A DNA stretch of 10,171 nucleotides from Betaproteobacteria bacterium (GTDB lineage: Bacteria; Pseudomonadota; Gammaproteobacteria; Burkholderiales; SG8-41), in assembly GCA_021300125.1 (NCBI GenBank), contig JAJTHX010000369.1, forward strand, positions 1-10,171, written 5' to 3'. Position numbers and translations under genes: made by a program. Shown piece by piece: positions 1 to 7,262 of this stretch (positions within the stretch are counted from its first letter, which is position 1; each line of letters starts with the position of its first letter). Below the pieces are notes generated by a model. It made no database searches. It was not told where the DNA came from and saw nothing but the letters and a program-made list of their open reading frames with translations.

Positions 1-1
1 G

Positions 2-841
2 ATCGTGCACGCGGAGCAGTCAAGCTTTGATGCCGCGCGCAGGCTGCTCGATTACCAGCGCAGCCTGGGTTGTGAACAGGAGGCGCTGGATGCGGATCAG
101 TGTCTCGCGCTGGAACCGGCGCTCGCGCAGATGCGCAGCCGCATCTTCGGCGGCATCCATACGCCGGGCGAGGATGCCGGTGACTGCTATCGCTTCTGCA
201 CCGCGCTGGAGGCCAGGCTGCGCGACGAGGCCACGCCGGTCAGCTTCCTGCTCGGCACCGAGATCACGCGGCTGCTGCACTGGCGCGGCCGCATCATCGG
301 CATCGAGACCAGTGCCGGCGTGCTCGAGGCCGAGCGCTACGTGCTGGCGCTGGGGACGCAGAGCCCGGCGCTGGTGCGGCCGCTGGGTCTTGATCTGCCA
401 ATCTACCCGCTCAAGGGCTACAGCCTGTCGCTGCCAGTGGCGGATGACGCGGCCGCGCCGCGAATCAGCATCACCGATTTCAAGCGCAAGGTCGTTTATG
501 CCCGTCTGGGCGAGGAGCTGCGTGTCGCCGGCATGGCCGATCTGGCCGGTTTTGACACTCGAATCGATCCGGGCCGCATCGCGACCCTGCTCGACCAGGT
601 GTGCGACAGTTTTCCCCAAGCTTCGGATTTTTCACGGATCAGGCCCTGGTGCGGGCTGCGCCCGGCCACGCCGTGGAGCACGCCGCTCATCGGCTCCACG
701 CCTTACCGCGAACTGCTGCTCAACACGGGCCACGGCGCGCTGGGTTTCACGCTCGCGATGGGCTGTGGCCGCATCGTCGCCGACCTGGTGGCCGGCCGCA
801 CACCGGCGGTGTCGCTCGAGGGATTCACACTGCGCCGCTGA
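2..841 (+). CDS. dadA: D-amino-acid dehydrogenase (DadA-like), 5'-truncated by window
   Basis: This is the C-terminal part (about 279 residues) of a FAD-dependent D-amino-acid dehydrogenase of the DAO/DadA superfamily. The family is typically a little over 400 residues, so the N-terminal Rossmann dinucleotide motif lies upstream of the window. The frame is open from base 2; the GTG at base 5 is almost certainly internal. Counting from that GTG, visible family signatures are GGIHTPGEDAGDC (49-61), YPLKGYSL (134-141), GLRPATP (217-223) followed by PLIG, and the C-terminal FAD-contacting LNTGHGALG (239-247). DadA oxidises D-amino acids (classically D-alanine, in L-alanine catabolism) to 2-oxo acids and passes electrons to the membrane quinone pool. 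No alr/dadX racemase follows; the next gene is convergent, 9 bases away. A different substrate within the DAO family cannot be excluded. Confidence 0.87.
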   Translation: MVHAEQSSFDAARRLLDYQRSLGCEQEALDADQCLALEPALAQMRSRIFGGIHTPGEDAGDCYRFCTALEARLRDEATPVSFLLGTEITRLLHWRGRIIGIETSAGVLEAERYVLALGTQSPALVRPLGLDLPIYPLKGYSLSLPVADDAAAPRISITDFKRKVVYARLGEELRVAGMADLAGFDTRIDPGRIATLLDQVCDSFPQASDFSRIRPWCGLRPATPWSTPLIGSTPYRELLLNTGHGALGFTLAMGCGRIVADLVAGRTPAVSLEGFTLRR

Positions 842-850
842 GCGGCGGCC

Positions 851-1966
851 TCAGCTGACGCGGTATCGCGCCATGAAGGCACGGTCGATGTTGTCCTTCC
901 AGCGCCAGACCCAGGCGCCATGGCAGGACAGGGGGCCGTACACGGCAATGGCCTGCCGGTCGCCGGTGCTGATCAGTGCGAGGGCCCGCCGCTGGGGACG
1001 GTATTCACTCAGGGGTTCGCCGCGCAGCGAGCGACGCAGGTTGTCGTGCAGCGGCGGTCCCTGGCGTACGGCGTAAACGCCGGACTTGGGTCGGGGTGCA
1101 TGGCCCATGCCCGCGGCATCGCCGCTGCCGAACACATCCGGATACGAAACCGAGCGCAGCGTCGCGTCGATGCTGAGGAAACCGCCCGCATCGCAGTGGA
1201 TGCCGCTGGCGCGCAGCCATGGCGCAGGCGCGGCCCCGTTGATCCAGAACACTTCGTCGCAGGCGAGCGTACTGCCGTCCGCGAACTCCAGGCCATCGGC
1301 GCGGACCCCGGTCACGGTCTGCCCCAGACGCAGGCCGATGCCCCGGGCCGCGAACACGGCCGCGAAGCGCTGGCGAACCGCAGGTGGCTGTGCAGGCAAC
1401 AACTGAGCCGCGTCACCGACCAGCGTGAACCGCGCGCGACCGCCCTCAGTGGCGATGCGGTGCTGCATGGCGAGGATCGTTTCAACACCCGCGGCGCCGC
1501 CGCCGACCACGGCCAGTTCCAGCGGACGCGGCGCGTTCAGCGCGGCGCTGCACAGTATCTGCCACTGCGCCAGGAAATCGGCCACCGGCTTGATCGGGAT
1601 GCCGAGGCGCCCGGCTCCGGCAATGCCGCCAGTCGCGGGCGTCGAGCCGATATCGATGGCGAGCCGGTCATAGCGGATGATGTCGCCCCTGCTGGTGACG
1701 ACCTCTTGCGCCGTGGGATTCAGCGCAGTCACCATCGCCGCGATGCGTGTCGCGCCGGCCGCGGCACAGAGCGCATCAAGGTCGATATGGCATTCGTGGT
1801 GGCGGTAATGGCCTGCGATCAGGCCAGGCAGCATGCCCGAATAGGCGGTCCAGCGGTCGGGACTGAGCAGCGTGACCGTGACCCCGGGCTCCGGTGCCAA
1901 TGCCCAGCGCCGCAGCACCTCGATATGGCTGTGGCCCCCGCCCGCCAGCAGCAGGCGACGGGTCAT
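851..1966 (-). CDS. FAD-dependent pyridine nucleotide-disulfide oxidoreductase, SelD N-terminal-fusion type
   Basis: A 371-residue two-dinucleotide-fold flavoprotein related to NDH-2 type NADH dehydrogenases. The FAD motif is LLLAGGGHSHIEVL (5-18), with the GGGHSH variant and AYSGMLPGLIAGHY (41-54). These are typical of the subfamily that occurs alone or as the N-terminal half of fusions to selenide,water dikinase (SelD). The NAD(P)H fold is AVVGGGAAGVE (152-162), and the second FAD-contacting motif is FGSGDAAG (279-286) followed by PRPKSGVYAVRQG. The redox-active CxxxxC of the disulfide reductases is absent, so it is probably an NAD(P)H:acceptor oxidoreductase. The protein ends naturally at RWKDNIDRAFMARY with no SelD domain; dadA converges 9 bases beyond. 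The start lies 7 bases after the msrA stop, with no strong Shine-Dalgarno, which suggests translational coupling in an msrA-oxidoreductase operon. Substrate unknown. Confidence 0.85.
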   Translation of the reverse strand: MTRRLLLAGGGHSHIEVLRRWALAPEPGVTVTLLSPDRWTAYSGMLPGLIAGHYRHHECHIDLDALCAAAGATRIAAMVTALNPTAQEVVTSRGDIIRYDRLAIDIGSTPATGGIAGAGRLGIPIKPVADFLAQWQILCSAALNAPRPLELAVVGGGAAGVETILAMQHRIATEGGRARFTLVGDAAQLLPAQPPAVRQRFAAVFAARGIGLRLGQTVTGVRADGLEFADGSTLACDEVFWINGAAPAPWLRASGIHCDAGGFLSIDATLRSVSYPDVFGSGDAAGMGHAPRPKSGVYAVRQGPPLHDNLRRSLRGEPLSEYRPQRRALALISTGDRQAIAVYGPLSCHGAWVWRWKDNIDRAFMARYRVS

Positions 1967-1973
1967 GACGGCG

Positions 1974-2600
1974 TCAGCGGGATTTCCAAAGTTCCTTCAG
2001 CCGCGCTTCGCGCCCGCAGGCCGCCTTGTAGTAGCTGTAGCGCGCCGGATTCTTCCGGTAATAGTCCTGGTGGTATTCCTCGGCCGGGTAGAACTGGCTG
2101 GCGCGGGTGATCAGGGTATGGATTTCGCCGGCAAAGGGCTTGTTTTTCTGCAGCGCCGCCTTTGAGGCCTCCGCCAGCTTGCGCTGGCTGTCGTCATGAA
2201 AAAAGATTTCGCTGCGGTATTGCGAACCGTGGTCACAGAACTGGCCGTTGGCCTGGGTCGGATCGATGTTGCGCCAGAACGTTTCCAGCAGCTGCGCGTA
2301 ACTGACCTTTGCCGGGTCGAAGCTGACCTGAACCACCTCGTTGTGACCGGTGCTGCCGGTGGAAACCTGCGGGTAGGTCGGGTTTTTGGTTTTGCCGCCC
2401 ATGTAGCCGGAGATCGTGGCAATCACGCCCGGTACCTTGTCGAAGGCCTCTTCGACGCACCAGAAGCAGCCGCCGCCGAAGGTGGCCACCGCAGTGGCCG
2501 CGGGCGCCGGTGCTCCTTGAGCTGCTGCCCACAGCGGCAGCCAAGCCAGCGCCAGCACCACGATGCGCGGCGAAATTATCTTCAAAATCATGGACATCAT
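1974..2600 (-). CDS. msrA: peptide-methionine (S)-S-oxide reductase MsrA, exported
   Basis: A 208-residue MsrA that reduces methionine-S-sulfoxide in proteins. The catalytic motif GGCFWC (43-48) contains the nucleophile Cys45; GYMGG (65-69), [11 protein letters not shown] (80-90), GSQYRS (125-130) and [12 protein letters not shown] near the C-terminus complete the fold. Cys195 in the AACG tail is the likely resolving cysteine. The first 27 residues form a signal peptide: Lys7 and Arg12, a hydrophobic core [12 protein letters not shown], and an A-A-A cleavage site before Gln28, so the enzyme should act in the periplasm. The start at 2600 was chosen because GGGAG lies 6 bases upstream and the signal peptide begins there; the frame is open further upstream (to 2990) but that stretch is antisense to fbp. 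It is first in a pair with the flavin oxidoreductase. No MsrB partner is in the window. Confidence 0.92.
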   Translation of the reverse strand: MMSMILKIISPRIVVLALAWLPLWAAAQGAPAPAATAVATFGGGCFWCVEEAFDKVPGVIATISGYMGGKTKNPTYPQVSTGSTGHNEVVQVSFDPAKVSYAQLLETFWRNIDPTQANGQFCDHGSQYRSEIFFHDDSQRKLAEASKAALQKNKPFAGEIHTLITRASQFYPAEEYHQDYYRKNPARYSYYKAACGREARLKELWKSR

Positions 2601-2688
2601 GGGGTTCTCCCGGAGTAAACAAGTATATCGGATAATGCCGCCTCGCCAGCCCGGCCAGCGGCTGGCGACCTTCATTAGTGGAGATTCC
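2601..2688. promoter_or_regulatory. divergent msrA/fbp promoter region
   Basis: This 88-base gap separates the divergent msrA and fbp starts. On the minus strand TATACT (complement of 2622-2627) is a good -10 candidate for msrA, giving a short leader of about 15 bases that still holds the GGGAG ribosome site. On the plus strand GATAAT (2631-2636) could be the fbp -10. No convincing -35 is visible for either, so the assignment rests on the -10 boxes and position only. Confidence 0.4.
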
Positions 2689-3681
2689 ATGCGTCGCATT
2701 ACACTGACCCAGTACCTTGTCGAGCAGCAGCGCGAAAAAGGCATTGTCTCGGCGGAATTACGCCTGCTCATCGAGGTGGTTGCCCGCGCCTGCAAGTCGA
2801 TCAGCAATGCCGTCAGCAAGGGTGCGCTGACCGGCATTCTCGGCAACGCCGGCAGCGACAATGTGCAGGGTGAGGCGCAGAAAAAACTCGATGTCATTTC
2901 CAACGAGGTGCTGCTCGAGGCCAACGAGTGGGGCGGCCACCTCGCGGCGATGGCCTCCGAGGAAATGGAGCACCCGCACCAGATTCCCAACCGCTATCCG
3001 CGCGGCGAATTCCTGCTGCTGATGGATCCGCTCGACGGTTCCTCCAACATCGACGTCAACGTTTCGATTGGCACCATCTTCTCGGTACTGCGCTGTCCCG
3101 AAGGTGTCACCCCGGACGAGCAGGCCTTCCTGCAACCGGGCTCGAAACAGGTCGCTGCCGGTTTCGCAGTCTATGGTCCCTCGACCATCCTGGTGCTGAC
3201 CGTCGGCAATGGTGTGGCCGGTTTCACGCTCGACCGCGAGATGGGCAGCTGGATACTGACCCAGCCGAACATCCAGATTCCTGCCGACACCGCCGAGTTC
3301 GCGATCAACATGTCGAACCGCCGCAACTGGGGGCCGGCGATGACGCGATATATCGATGAATGCCTTGCCGGCAAGACCGGTCCGCTGGACAAGGACTACA
3401 ACATGCGCTGGGTGGCCTCGATGGTGGCTGATGTCTACCGTATCCTTACCCGCGGCGGCATTTTCATGTATCCACAGGACGCCAAGCACAAGGAAGGCCG
3501 GCTGCGCCTGATGTACGAGGCCAACCCGATGGCGATGATCGTCGAGCAGGCCGGGGGTGCCGCCACCAACGGCAAGCAGCGCATCCTCGATGTGCAGCCG
3601 ACCAAGCTGCACCAGCGCGTCGGTGTGATTCTCGGTTCACGCAACGAGGTCGAGCGCGTGACAGACTATCATCTCGGCTGA
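2689..3681 (+). CDS. fbp: fructose-1,6-bisphosphatase class I
   Basis: A 330-residue class I FBPase (E. coli Fbp is 332), which hydrolyses fructose 1,6-bisphosphate to fructose 6-phosphate in gluconeogenesis or the Calvin cycle. The metal-binding motif [15 protein letters not shown] spans 110-124 (Asp113, Asp116, Asp122), preceded by the acidic SEE at 90-92; the C-terminal [13 protein letters not shown] (283-295) supplies the second metal/active-site glutamate. The sugar-phosphate region [16 protein letters not shown] and the [17 protein letters not shown] stretch are intact. The start is the ATG at 2689, with GGAG 5 bases upstream; the open frame extends back to 2563 but that part overlaps the msrA coding strand and lacks family similarity. 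msrA2 follows 31 bases downstream on the same strand. No other Calvin-cycle gene is present, so a gluconeogenic role is the default. Confidence 0.97.
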   Translation: MRRITLTQYLVEQQREKGIVSAELRLLIEVVARACKSISNAVSKGALTGILGNAGSDNVQGEAQKKLDVISNEVLLEANEWGGHLAAMASEEMEHPHQIPNRYPRGEFLLLMDPLDGSSNIDVNVSIGTIFSVLRCPEGVTPDEQAFLQPGSKQVAAGFAVYGPSTILVLTVGNGVAGFTLDREMGSWILTQPNIQIPADTAEFAINMSNRRNWGPAMTRYIDECLAGKTGPLDKDYNMRWVASMVADVYRILTRGGIFMYPQDAKHKEGRLRLMYEANPMAMIVEQAGGAATNGKQRILDVQPTKLHQRVGVILGSRNEVERVTDYHLG

Positions 3682-3712
3682 GCCGCGGATTCAACCGGAC
3701 AAGGATCGGCGC

Positions 3713-4261
3713 ATGAACAGCAGCGACACGCAGGCAACGGCCATCCTCGGCGGCGGCTGCTTCTGGTGCCTGGAGGCCGTGTATGACAGCCTGGCTGGCG
3801 TGATTTCCGTCGAGTCGGGCTATGCCGGCGGCCATCTCGACCGGCCCAGCTACGAGGACATCTGCGGCGGCGATACTGGTCATGCCGAGGTGGTGCGCAT
3901 CACCTATGATCCGCAGGTGCTTTCGTATGCCGACCTGCTCGAGGTGTTTTTCGCGATCCATGACCCGACCACGCTCAATGCCCAGGGCAACGACATCGGC
4001 ACCCAGTACCGCTCGGTCATTTTCCATCATGACGCAGAGCAGAAGGCGGCTGCAGAGGGTGCGATCCGGCGGCTGACGGAGGCCCGCGTATTTCCGCGGC
4101 CGATCGTGACCGAGGTCACCGCTGCGCCGGAATTCTTCCCGGCCGAGGACTACCACCAGGAATATTTCGAGCGCAATCCGCGACAGCCGTATTGCCAGTA
4201 CGTGGTGGCGCCGAAAGTCGCCAAATTCCGCCAGAAATTCGCCACGCGCCTCAAGGGCTGA
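3713..4261 (+). CDS. msrA: peptide-methionine (S)-S-oxide reductase MsrA, cytosolic paralogue
   Basis: A 182-residue MsrA without signal peptide. Catalytic motif GGGCFWC lies at 13-19 with nucleophile Cys16; GYAGG, GDTGHAEVV, GTQYRS and FFPAEDYHQEY follow in family order, and Cys161 in the QPYCQYVV tail is the expected resolving cysteine. It reduces methionine-S-sulfoxide of cytosolic proteins, probably recycled by thioredoxin. An AAGGA ribosome site sits 7 bases before the ATG. It lies 31 bases after fbp and may be cotranscribed with it. It differs clearly in sequence from the exported MsrA across the divergent promoter, so this is an old paralogue pair rather than a recent duplication. The DUF72 gene converges 3 bases downstream, with no terminator visible between them. 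Confidence 0.94.
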   Translation: MNSSDTQATAILGGGCFWCLEAVYDSLAGVISVESGYAGGHLDRPSYEDICGGDTGHAEVVRITYDPQVLSYADLLEVFFAIHDPTTLNAQGNDIGTQYRSVIFHHDAEQKAAAEGAIRRLTEARVFPRPIVTEVTAAPEFFPAEDYHQEYFERNPRQPYCQYVVAPKVAKFRQKFATRLKG

Positions 4262-4264
4262 GCA

Positions 4265-5269
4265 TCAGAACTGATCGGCACGCCCTCGTGCCGCGGTGAC
4301 GATGGCGCGCGCCAGCCTGAGCAGCGTCAGCGGCGCCGAACCCTCCGCCTTGTTGTTGGCGATGATCGTGCACTCCTGCCCTGCGCTGACCGTGGCCAGG
4401 CAAAGCTGGGCGATGGATTCCCGCGTGGCCACGTCCTCGTCAACCAGCTTGTCAAAAGGCGTGAAGCGGGCGCGCGCCTCCTCGTAACTGTAGTTTGATT
4501 TCAGGTTCCACCGGATCAGCAGCGGCCCCGGGCCGAAGCCGGACATTGCGGCGGCCTGAACCGCAACCGGCGGCATCCTCGGATGCACGCCGACGCAGTA
4601 GCGCGCGCCGGCCTCCTTCAGCGAAGCGAAAAAGCGGCGGGTGAGAATGCGGTCGTCACGCACCTCCACCGCGTAGCGCGGTCCCTGCGGCAGGCGCGAC
4701 AGGAAATCCTGCAGCTGCGCGATGAAGCGCTCCGGCGAACGGGTGAGAGTGCGCCCCAGCGGCGGGAACTGGAACAGCAGCGTGCCGGCCCGTACGCCGA
4801 GACCCGCGAGCGCCGGCTCGACGAATTCGGCAGACGCGAAACCGGGATCAAGAAAATCCGGATTGCTGCCGCCGCGGAACCCGCCTTCCCCGGGCAGCCA
4901 CTGTCCGGTGATCCTGCTCGGCGCCTTCACCACGAAACGGAAATTGCCCGGCACCTGTTCGGCATAACTTGCGAATTGCCGTGCAGACAGCGGTGCGTAA
5001 AAGGAACGGTCAATGCCGACGGCGGAAAACAGCGGATGCTGCGCATAGGCGTTCAGGCCGCCGCGGGAAAGGTCTCCGGGCTCGTGGGTCTGTGCCCAGA
5101 CCAGGCCGCGCCAGCCGGGAAAATGCCAGGACGAAGTGCCCAGACGCACGCCAGGCGGCAACTGCCGTGCCAGGTCGCGTGCCTCGGCGGCCGGCTCGGC
5201 CGCTGCGATGGCAGCAACACGCTCGGCAACGGGTTTGCCGCTTTCGAACAGGGAGAGTTGCCGCACCAT
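4265..5269 (-). CDS. DUF72 (YecE-like) domain protein
   Basis: A 334-residue protein (from the chosen start) of the DUF72/YecE family, a TIM-barrel-like fold of unknown biochemical function. The diagnostic N-terminal strand VRLGTSSWHFPGWRGLVW is present (residues 41-58), followed by NFRFVVKAPSRIT, LLFQFPP and YAVEVRD. A C-terminal segment with IRWNLKSNYSYEEARARFTPF and CTIIANNKAEGSAPLTL is also typical. The start at 5269 (MVRQLSLF) was chosen because QLSLF-like openings are common in the family. A further ATG at 5329 would add 20 Ala/Arg-rich residues, and neither site has a clear Shine-Dalgarno, so the start is uncertain. It stands alone on the minus strand, converging on msrA2. No function can be assigned from context. 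Confidence 0.85.
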   Translation of the reverse strand: MVRQLSLFESGKPVAERVAAIAAAEPAAEARDLARQLPPGVRLGTSSWHFPGWRGLVWAQTHEPGDLSRGGLNAYAQHPLFSAVGIDRSFYAPLSARQFASYAEQVPGNFRFVVKAPSRITGQWLPGEGGFRGGSNPDFLDPGFASAEFVEPALAGLGVRAGTLLFQFPPLGRTLTRSPERFIAQLQDFLSRLPQGPRYAVEVRDDRILTRRFFASLKEAGARYCVGVHPRMPPVAVQAAAMSGFGPGPLLIRWNLKSNYSYEEARARFTPFDKLVDEDVATRESIAQLCLATVSAGQECTIIANNKAEGSAPLTLLRLARAIVTAARGRADQF

Positions 5270-5329
5270 GGCCGTGCTAGCAGCGGCGAGGCGCTGCGTC
5301 GCCGCAAGACGAAGCAGCGGGGCCGGCAT

Positions 5330-5752
5330 GCGGGTTGAGAACGATGCGCACAGGCAATCTGCAATCCTCGACTAGGTCATTGATTTGCTTCTGCTCTTGT
5401 GACTTCGCTGCCGTCCCCGGAAAAACCGGCTCGGGCGGGCTTGCTGCCGCTGACCTCCGGCGGATTCTAGCGAATTCCCGGGCACGCCGTTTCGGGCGGT
5501 TCGCGGTGAGTACCCGCTGACATCCGTCACCCGGTTCCGTTGTTGTTTTCACTGTGCAGGACGGCGGTTTTCCCTCTGGAAAAGCGTTGACAAAGGTATT
5601 TTCCCTCGGCATCCTCTCGTCACCGTGCAATCACGGCCAGCAAGGTAACGACAGAAAAGTACTTGGAATTACTTGGCTCACAGTTATCTGGCAAACAGTA
5701 CCGAACCGATTCACAACCAGCTTCATCCAGTCACTTAACGGGAGATTCATCG
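5330..5752. promoter_or_regulatory. long intergenic region upstream of the SWIB gene
   Basis: About 420 bases (480 if the DUF72 start is at 5269) without a convincing gene; the overlapping frames here have unlike-protein composition. Toward the SWIB gene there is a consensus -35 hexamer TTGACA at 5587-5592, but the best -10 at standard spacing (CATCCT, 5610-5615) is poor. Around it are a TTTTCC/GGAAAA inverted repeat (5568-5583) and a 9-base direct repeat. Further downstream are two ACTTGG boxes (5661-5666, 5671-5676) spaced one helical turn. The SWIB ribosome site GGGAGA is at 5740-5745. The region looks like a regulated promoter with a leader of more than 100 bases, but no riboswitch class was recognised. 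Confidence 0.4.
5568..5607 (+). repeat. TTTTCCCTC direct repeat around the TTGACA box
   Basis: TTTTCCCTC occurs at 5568-5576 and again at 5599-5607, 31 bases apart (about three helical turns), one copy on each side of the TTGACA at 5587-5592. The first copy is also the left arm of the inverted repeat TTTTCC-CTCT-GGAAAA (5568-5583). The arrangement is compatible with an operator pair, which is inference only. Confidence 0.4.
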
Positions 5753-6067
5753 ATGGCTGCAAAGAAAAAAGCGACCAAGAAACCTGCTGCGAAAAAGAAA
5801 AAAGCCGCAGCGAAGCGCAAACCGAATGCCGCGTTCATGAAGGCCATGCAGCCGAGCGCCGCGCTCGGTGCGGTGATCGGCAACAGCGCCATGCCGCGCA
5901 CCGAAGTCACCAAGAAGATTTGGGCCTACATCAAGAAACACGGCCTGCAGGACAGCAAGAACCGCCGCAACATCAATGCCGACGAGAAGCTGAAAGACGT
6001 CTTCGGCGGCAAGAAACAGGTGTCGATGTTCGAGATGACCAAGCTGGTCAACAAGCACCTGAAATAA
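5753..6067 (+). CDS. SWIB/MDM2-domain protein with lysine-rich N-terminal tail
   Basis: A 104-residue basic protein. Residues 3-22 are a Lys/Ala-rich tail (AKKKATKKPAAKKKK and similar), resembling histone H1-like or HU-tail sequences. Residues of about 26-104 form a SWIB/MDM2 domain, with conserved MPRTEVTKKIWAYIKKHGLQ, then DSKNRRNINADEKL and the closing FEMTKLVNKHL. The SWIB fold is known from eukaryotic chromatin remodellers, chlamydial topoisomerase I fusions and stand-alone bacterial proteins; a nucleoid or DNA-binding role is inferred, not shown. GGGAGA lies 7 bases upstream of the ATG. The frame is open back to a TTG at 5663 but those 30 residues lack family resemblance. It is monocistronic, with its own long upstream region and a strong terminator. 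Confidence 0.92.
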   Translation: MAAKKKATKKPAAKKKKAAAKRKPNAAFMKAMQPSAALGAVIGNSAMPRTEVTKKIWAYIKKHGLQDSKNRRNINADEKLKDVFGGKKQVSMFEMTKLVNKHLK

Positions 6068-6088
6068 GCGGATTCCGCTTGTTCAGTC

Positions 6089-6114
6089 GGGGCGCCACGG
6101 CGCCCCGTTTTTTT
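6089..6114 (+). terminator. intrinsic terminator of the SWIB gene
   Basis: The stem GGGGCGC (6089-6095) pairs perfectly with GCGCCCC (6100-6106) around the loop CACG, and seven T residues follow at 6108-6114. It begins 21 bases after the SWIB stop. No T tract lies on the other side, so it acts in the plus direction and not for the convergent MFS gene. A smaller hairpin, AAGCGG-ATT-CCGCTT (6066-6080), overlaps the stop codon just upstream. Confidence 0.92.
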
Positions 6115-6126
6115 CGCCAGTGAAGG

Positions 6127-7260
6127 CTATTTCGGCGCCCGGCGCCCCGTGCCGCAGGCACTACCGGCGAAAAGCACTGCGGCCATCACCCAGAACACCG
6201 GCGCCATGCCCAGCGCCGACCCTGCGATGCCGAACAGCAGCGGCATGCCGGCTTGCGTCAGGTTGAGCAGGAAAGTGCGCACGCCAACCACTTCGCCACC
6301 TCGGCCCTCGGGGGCCGCGTTATAGAGCACCGCCATGATCATCGGCTGGGTGCCGCCGATGGCCAGCCCGATCAGGAAGGCGGTAAGCATCAGCAGGGGC
6401 ACGCTGGAGAGCAGCGGAAACACCGCCATCGCCACGCCGGTGGCGATCATCGCGCCGATCAGCATCGGCCATTCACGCAGGCGGTGCACCACCACGGGCA
6501 ACACCAGGCGCACCAGGAAAATCGCACCGCCGAAGCAGCCCAGGATCAGGCCGATCACCGAGGCCGACAGGCCCAGGCGGGTGCCGTGGATCGGTGTGAC
6601 AAATGTGAACAGGTCCCAGGCCATCGATAGCACCGTGCTGGCGATGAAGGCGCGGCGCAGCTCCGGGATGCGCAGAAGGTCGGCGATGCGGCGCCGTTCG
6701 CCGCCGCTTGCGCGCGGCGCCGCCGGCGGTTCCGGCAAAGGCCGCAGCCACAGCCAGGCGATGGCTGCGGCCGCGCTCAGCCCGAGCAGCAGGAAAGTGA
6801 TGCGATGGCCGAAGGCGTCGATCGCAAAACCGGCCAGCATGGGGCCGAGGAATCCCGAGGTCGAAAAGGCGAGGGCGAGCAGGCTGAAGTTGCGCGTGCG
6901 TTCATGCGGCGCTCCAAGCAGCCCCGCCATCTGGCTGACACAGATATGCACCGCCATGAAACCGCTGCCGACGGCCGTGCTGACCACGAACAGCATGGCC
7001 AGGTTCGGCACCGCCGCTGCGAGCAGCACCGCGGCGAGCACCACGCACGCGCCCGCCAGCATCGGCTTGCGCACGCCGATGCGGTCGATGGCGCGGCCCC
7101 AGCCCACTGAAAACAGCAGCGGCAGTGCGGCGAGCAGCGAAATCAGCAGCCCGACGGTCATCGTGCTGGCGCCCAGGTGCAGCGCAAACAGCGACAGCGT
7201 GACCCGGCTGCCGGCGAACGCCAGGTGGAGCAGGATGGTGAGCGCGACGACCTGGTACAT
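6127..7260 (-). CDS. MFS transporter
   Basis: A 377-residue major facilitator superfamily permease of the inner membrane with about 12 hydrophobic segments. The loop between helices 2 and 3 carries the MFS signature GWGRAIDRIGVRKP (53-66), matching G-x3-D-R-x-G-x-R-[RK]. A basic hydrophilic central loop (around PEPPAAPRASGGERRR) separates the two six-helix halves. The ATG at 7260 lies 2 bases after the stop of the EamA gene (TGA-TC-ATG), so it was preferred as a translationally coupled start; the frame is open up to 7626 but that stretch is antisense-frame reading of the EamA gene. Substrate is unknown; the sequence looks like a small-molecule or drug exporter type. It is last in the pirin-pdxH-eamA-MFS run. 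Confidence 0.88.
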   Translation of the reverse strand: MYQVVALTILLHLAFAGSRVTLSLFALHLGASTMTVGLLISLLAALPLLFSVGWGRAIDRIGVRKPMLAGACVVLAAVLLAAAVPNLAMLFVVSTAVGSGFMAVHICVSQMAGLLGAPHERTRNFSLLALAFSTSGFLGPMLAGFAIDAFGHRITFLLLGLSAAAAIAWLWLRPLPEPPAAPRASGGERRRIADLLRIPELRRAFIASTVLSMAWDLFTFVTPIHGTRLGLSASVIGLILGCFGGAIFLVRLVLPVVVHRLREWPMLIGAMIATGVAMAVFPLLSSVPLLMLTAFLIGLAIGGTQPMIMAVLYNAAPEGRGGEVVGVRTFLLNLTQAGMPLLFGIAGSALGMAPVFWVMAAVLFAGSACGTGRRAPK

Positions 7261-7262
7261 GA

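Noticed and set aside
834..846. Hairpin GCCGC-TGA-GCGGC at the dadA stop as a terminator
   Set aside because: The stem is only 5 bp and no T tract follows on either strand.
851..1966. Possible SelD domain beyond the oxidoreductase stop, read through a TGA
   Set aside because: The stop is TGA, but the downstream minus strand is antisense to dadA and shows no SelD-like sequence.
920..2110. Long plus-strand open frame of 396 codons opposite the flavin oxidoreductase
   Set aside because: It is the antisense shadow of a clear conserved gene in GC-rich DNA; its composition is Arg/Ala/Gly-rich with no domain signature.
2601..2990. N-terminal extension of the exported MsrA up to 2990
   Set aside because: The extension is antisense to fbp and has no MsrA similarity; the signal peptide and ribosome site place the start at 2600.
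5277..5630. Open frame of 117 codons on the minus strand across the region upstream of DUF72
   Set aside because: It overlaps the N-terminal coding of the DUF72 gene in another frame, has no recognisable family sequence, and lacks a ribosome site.
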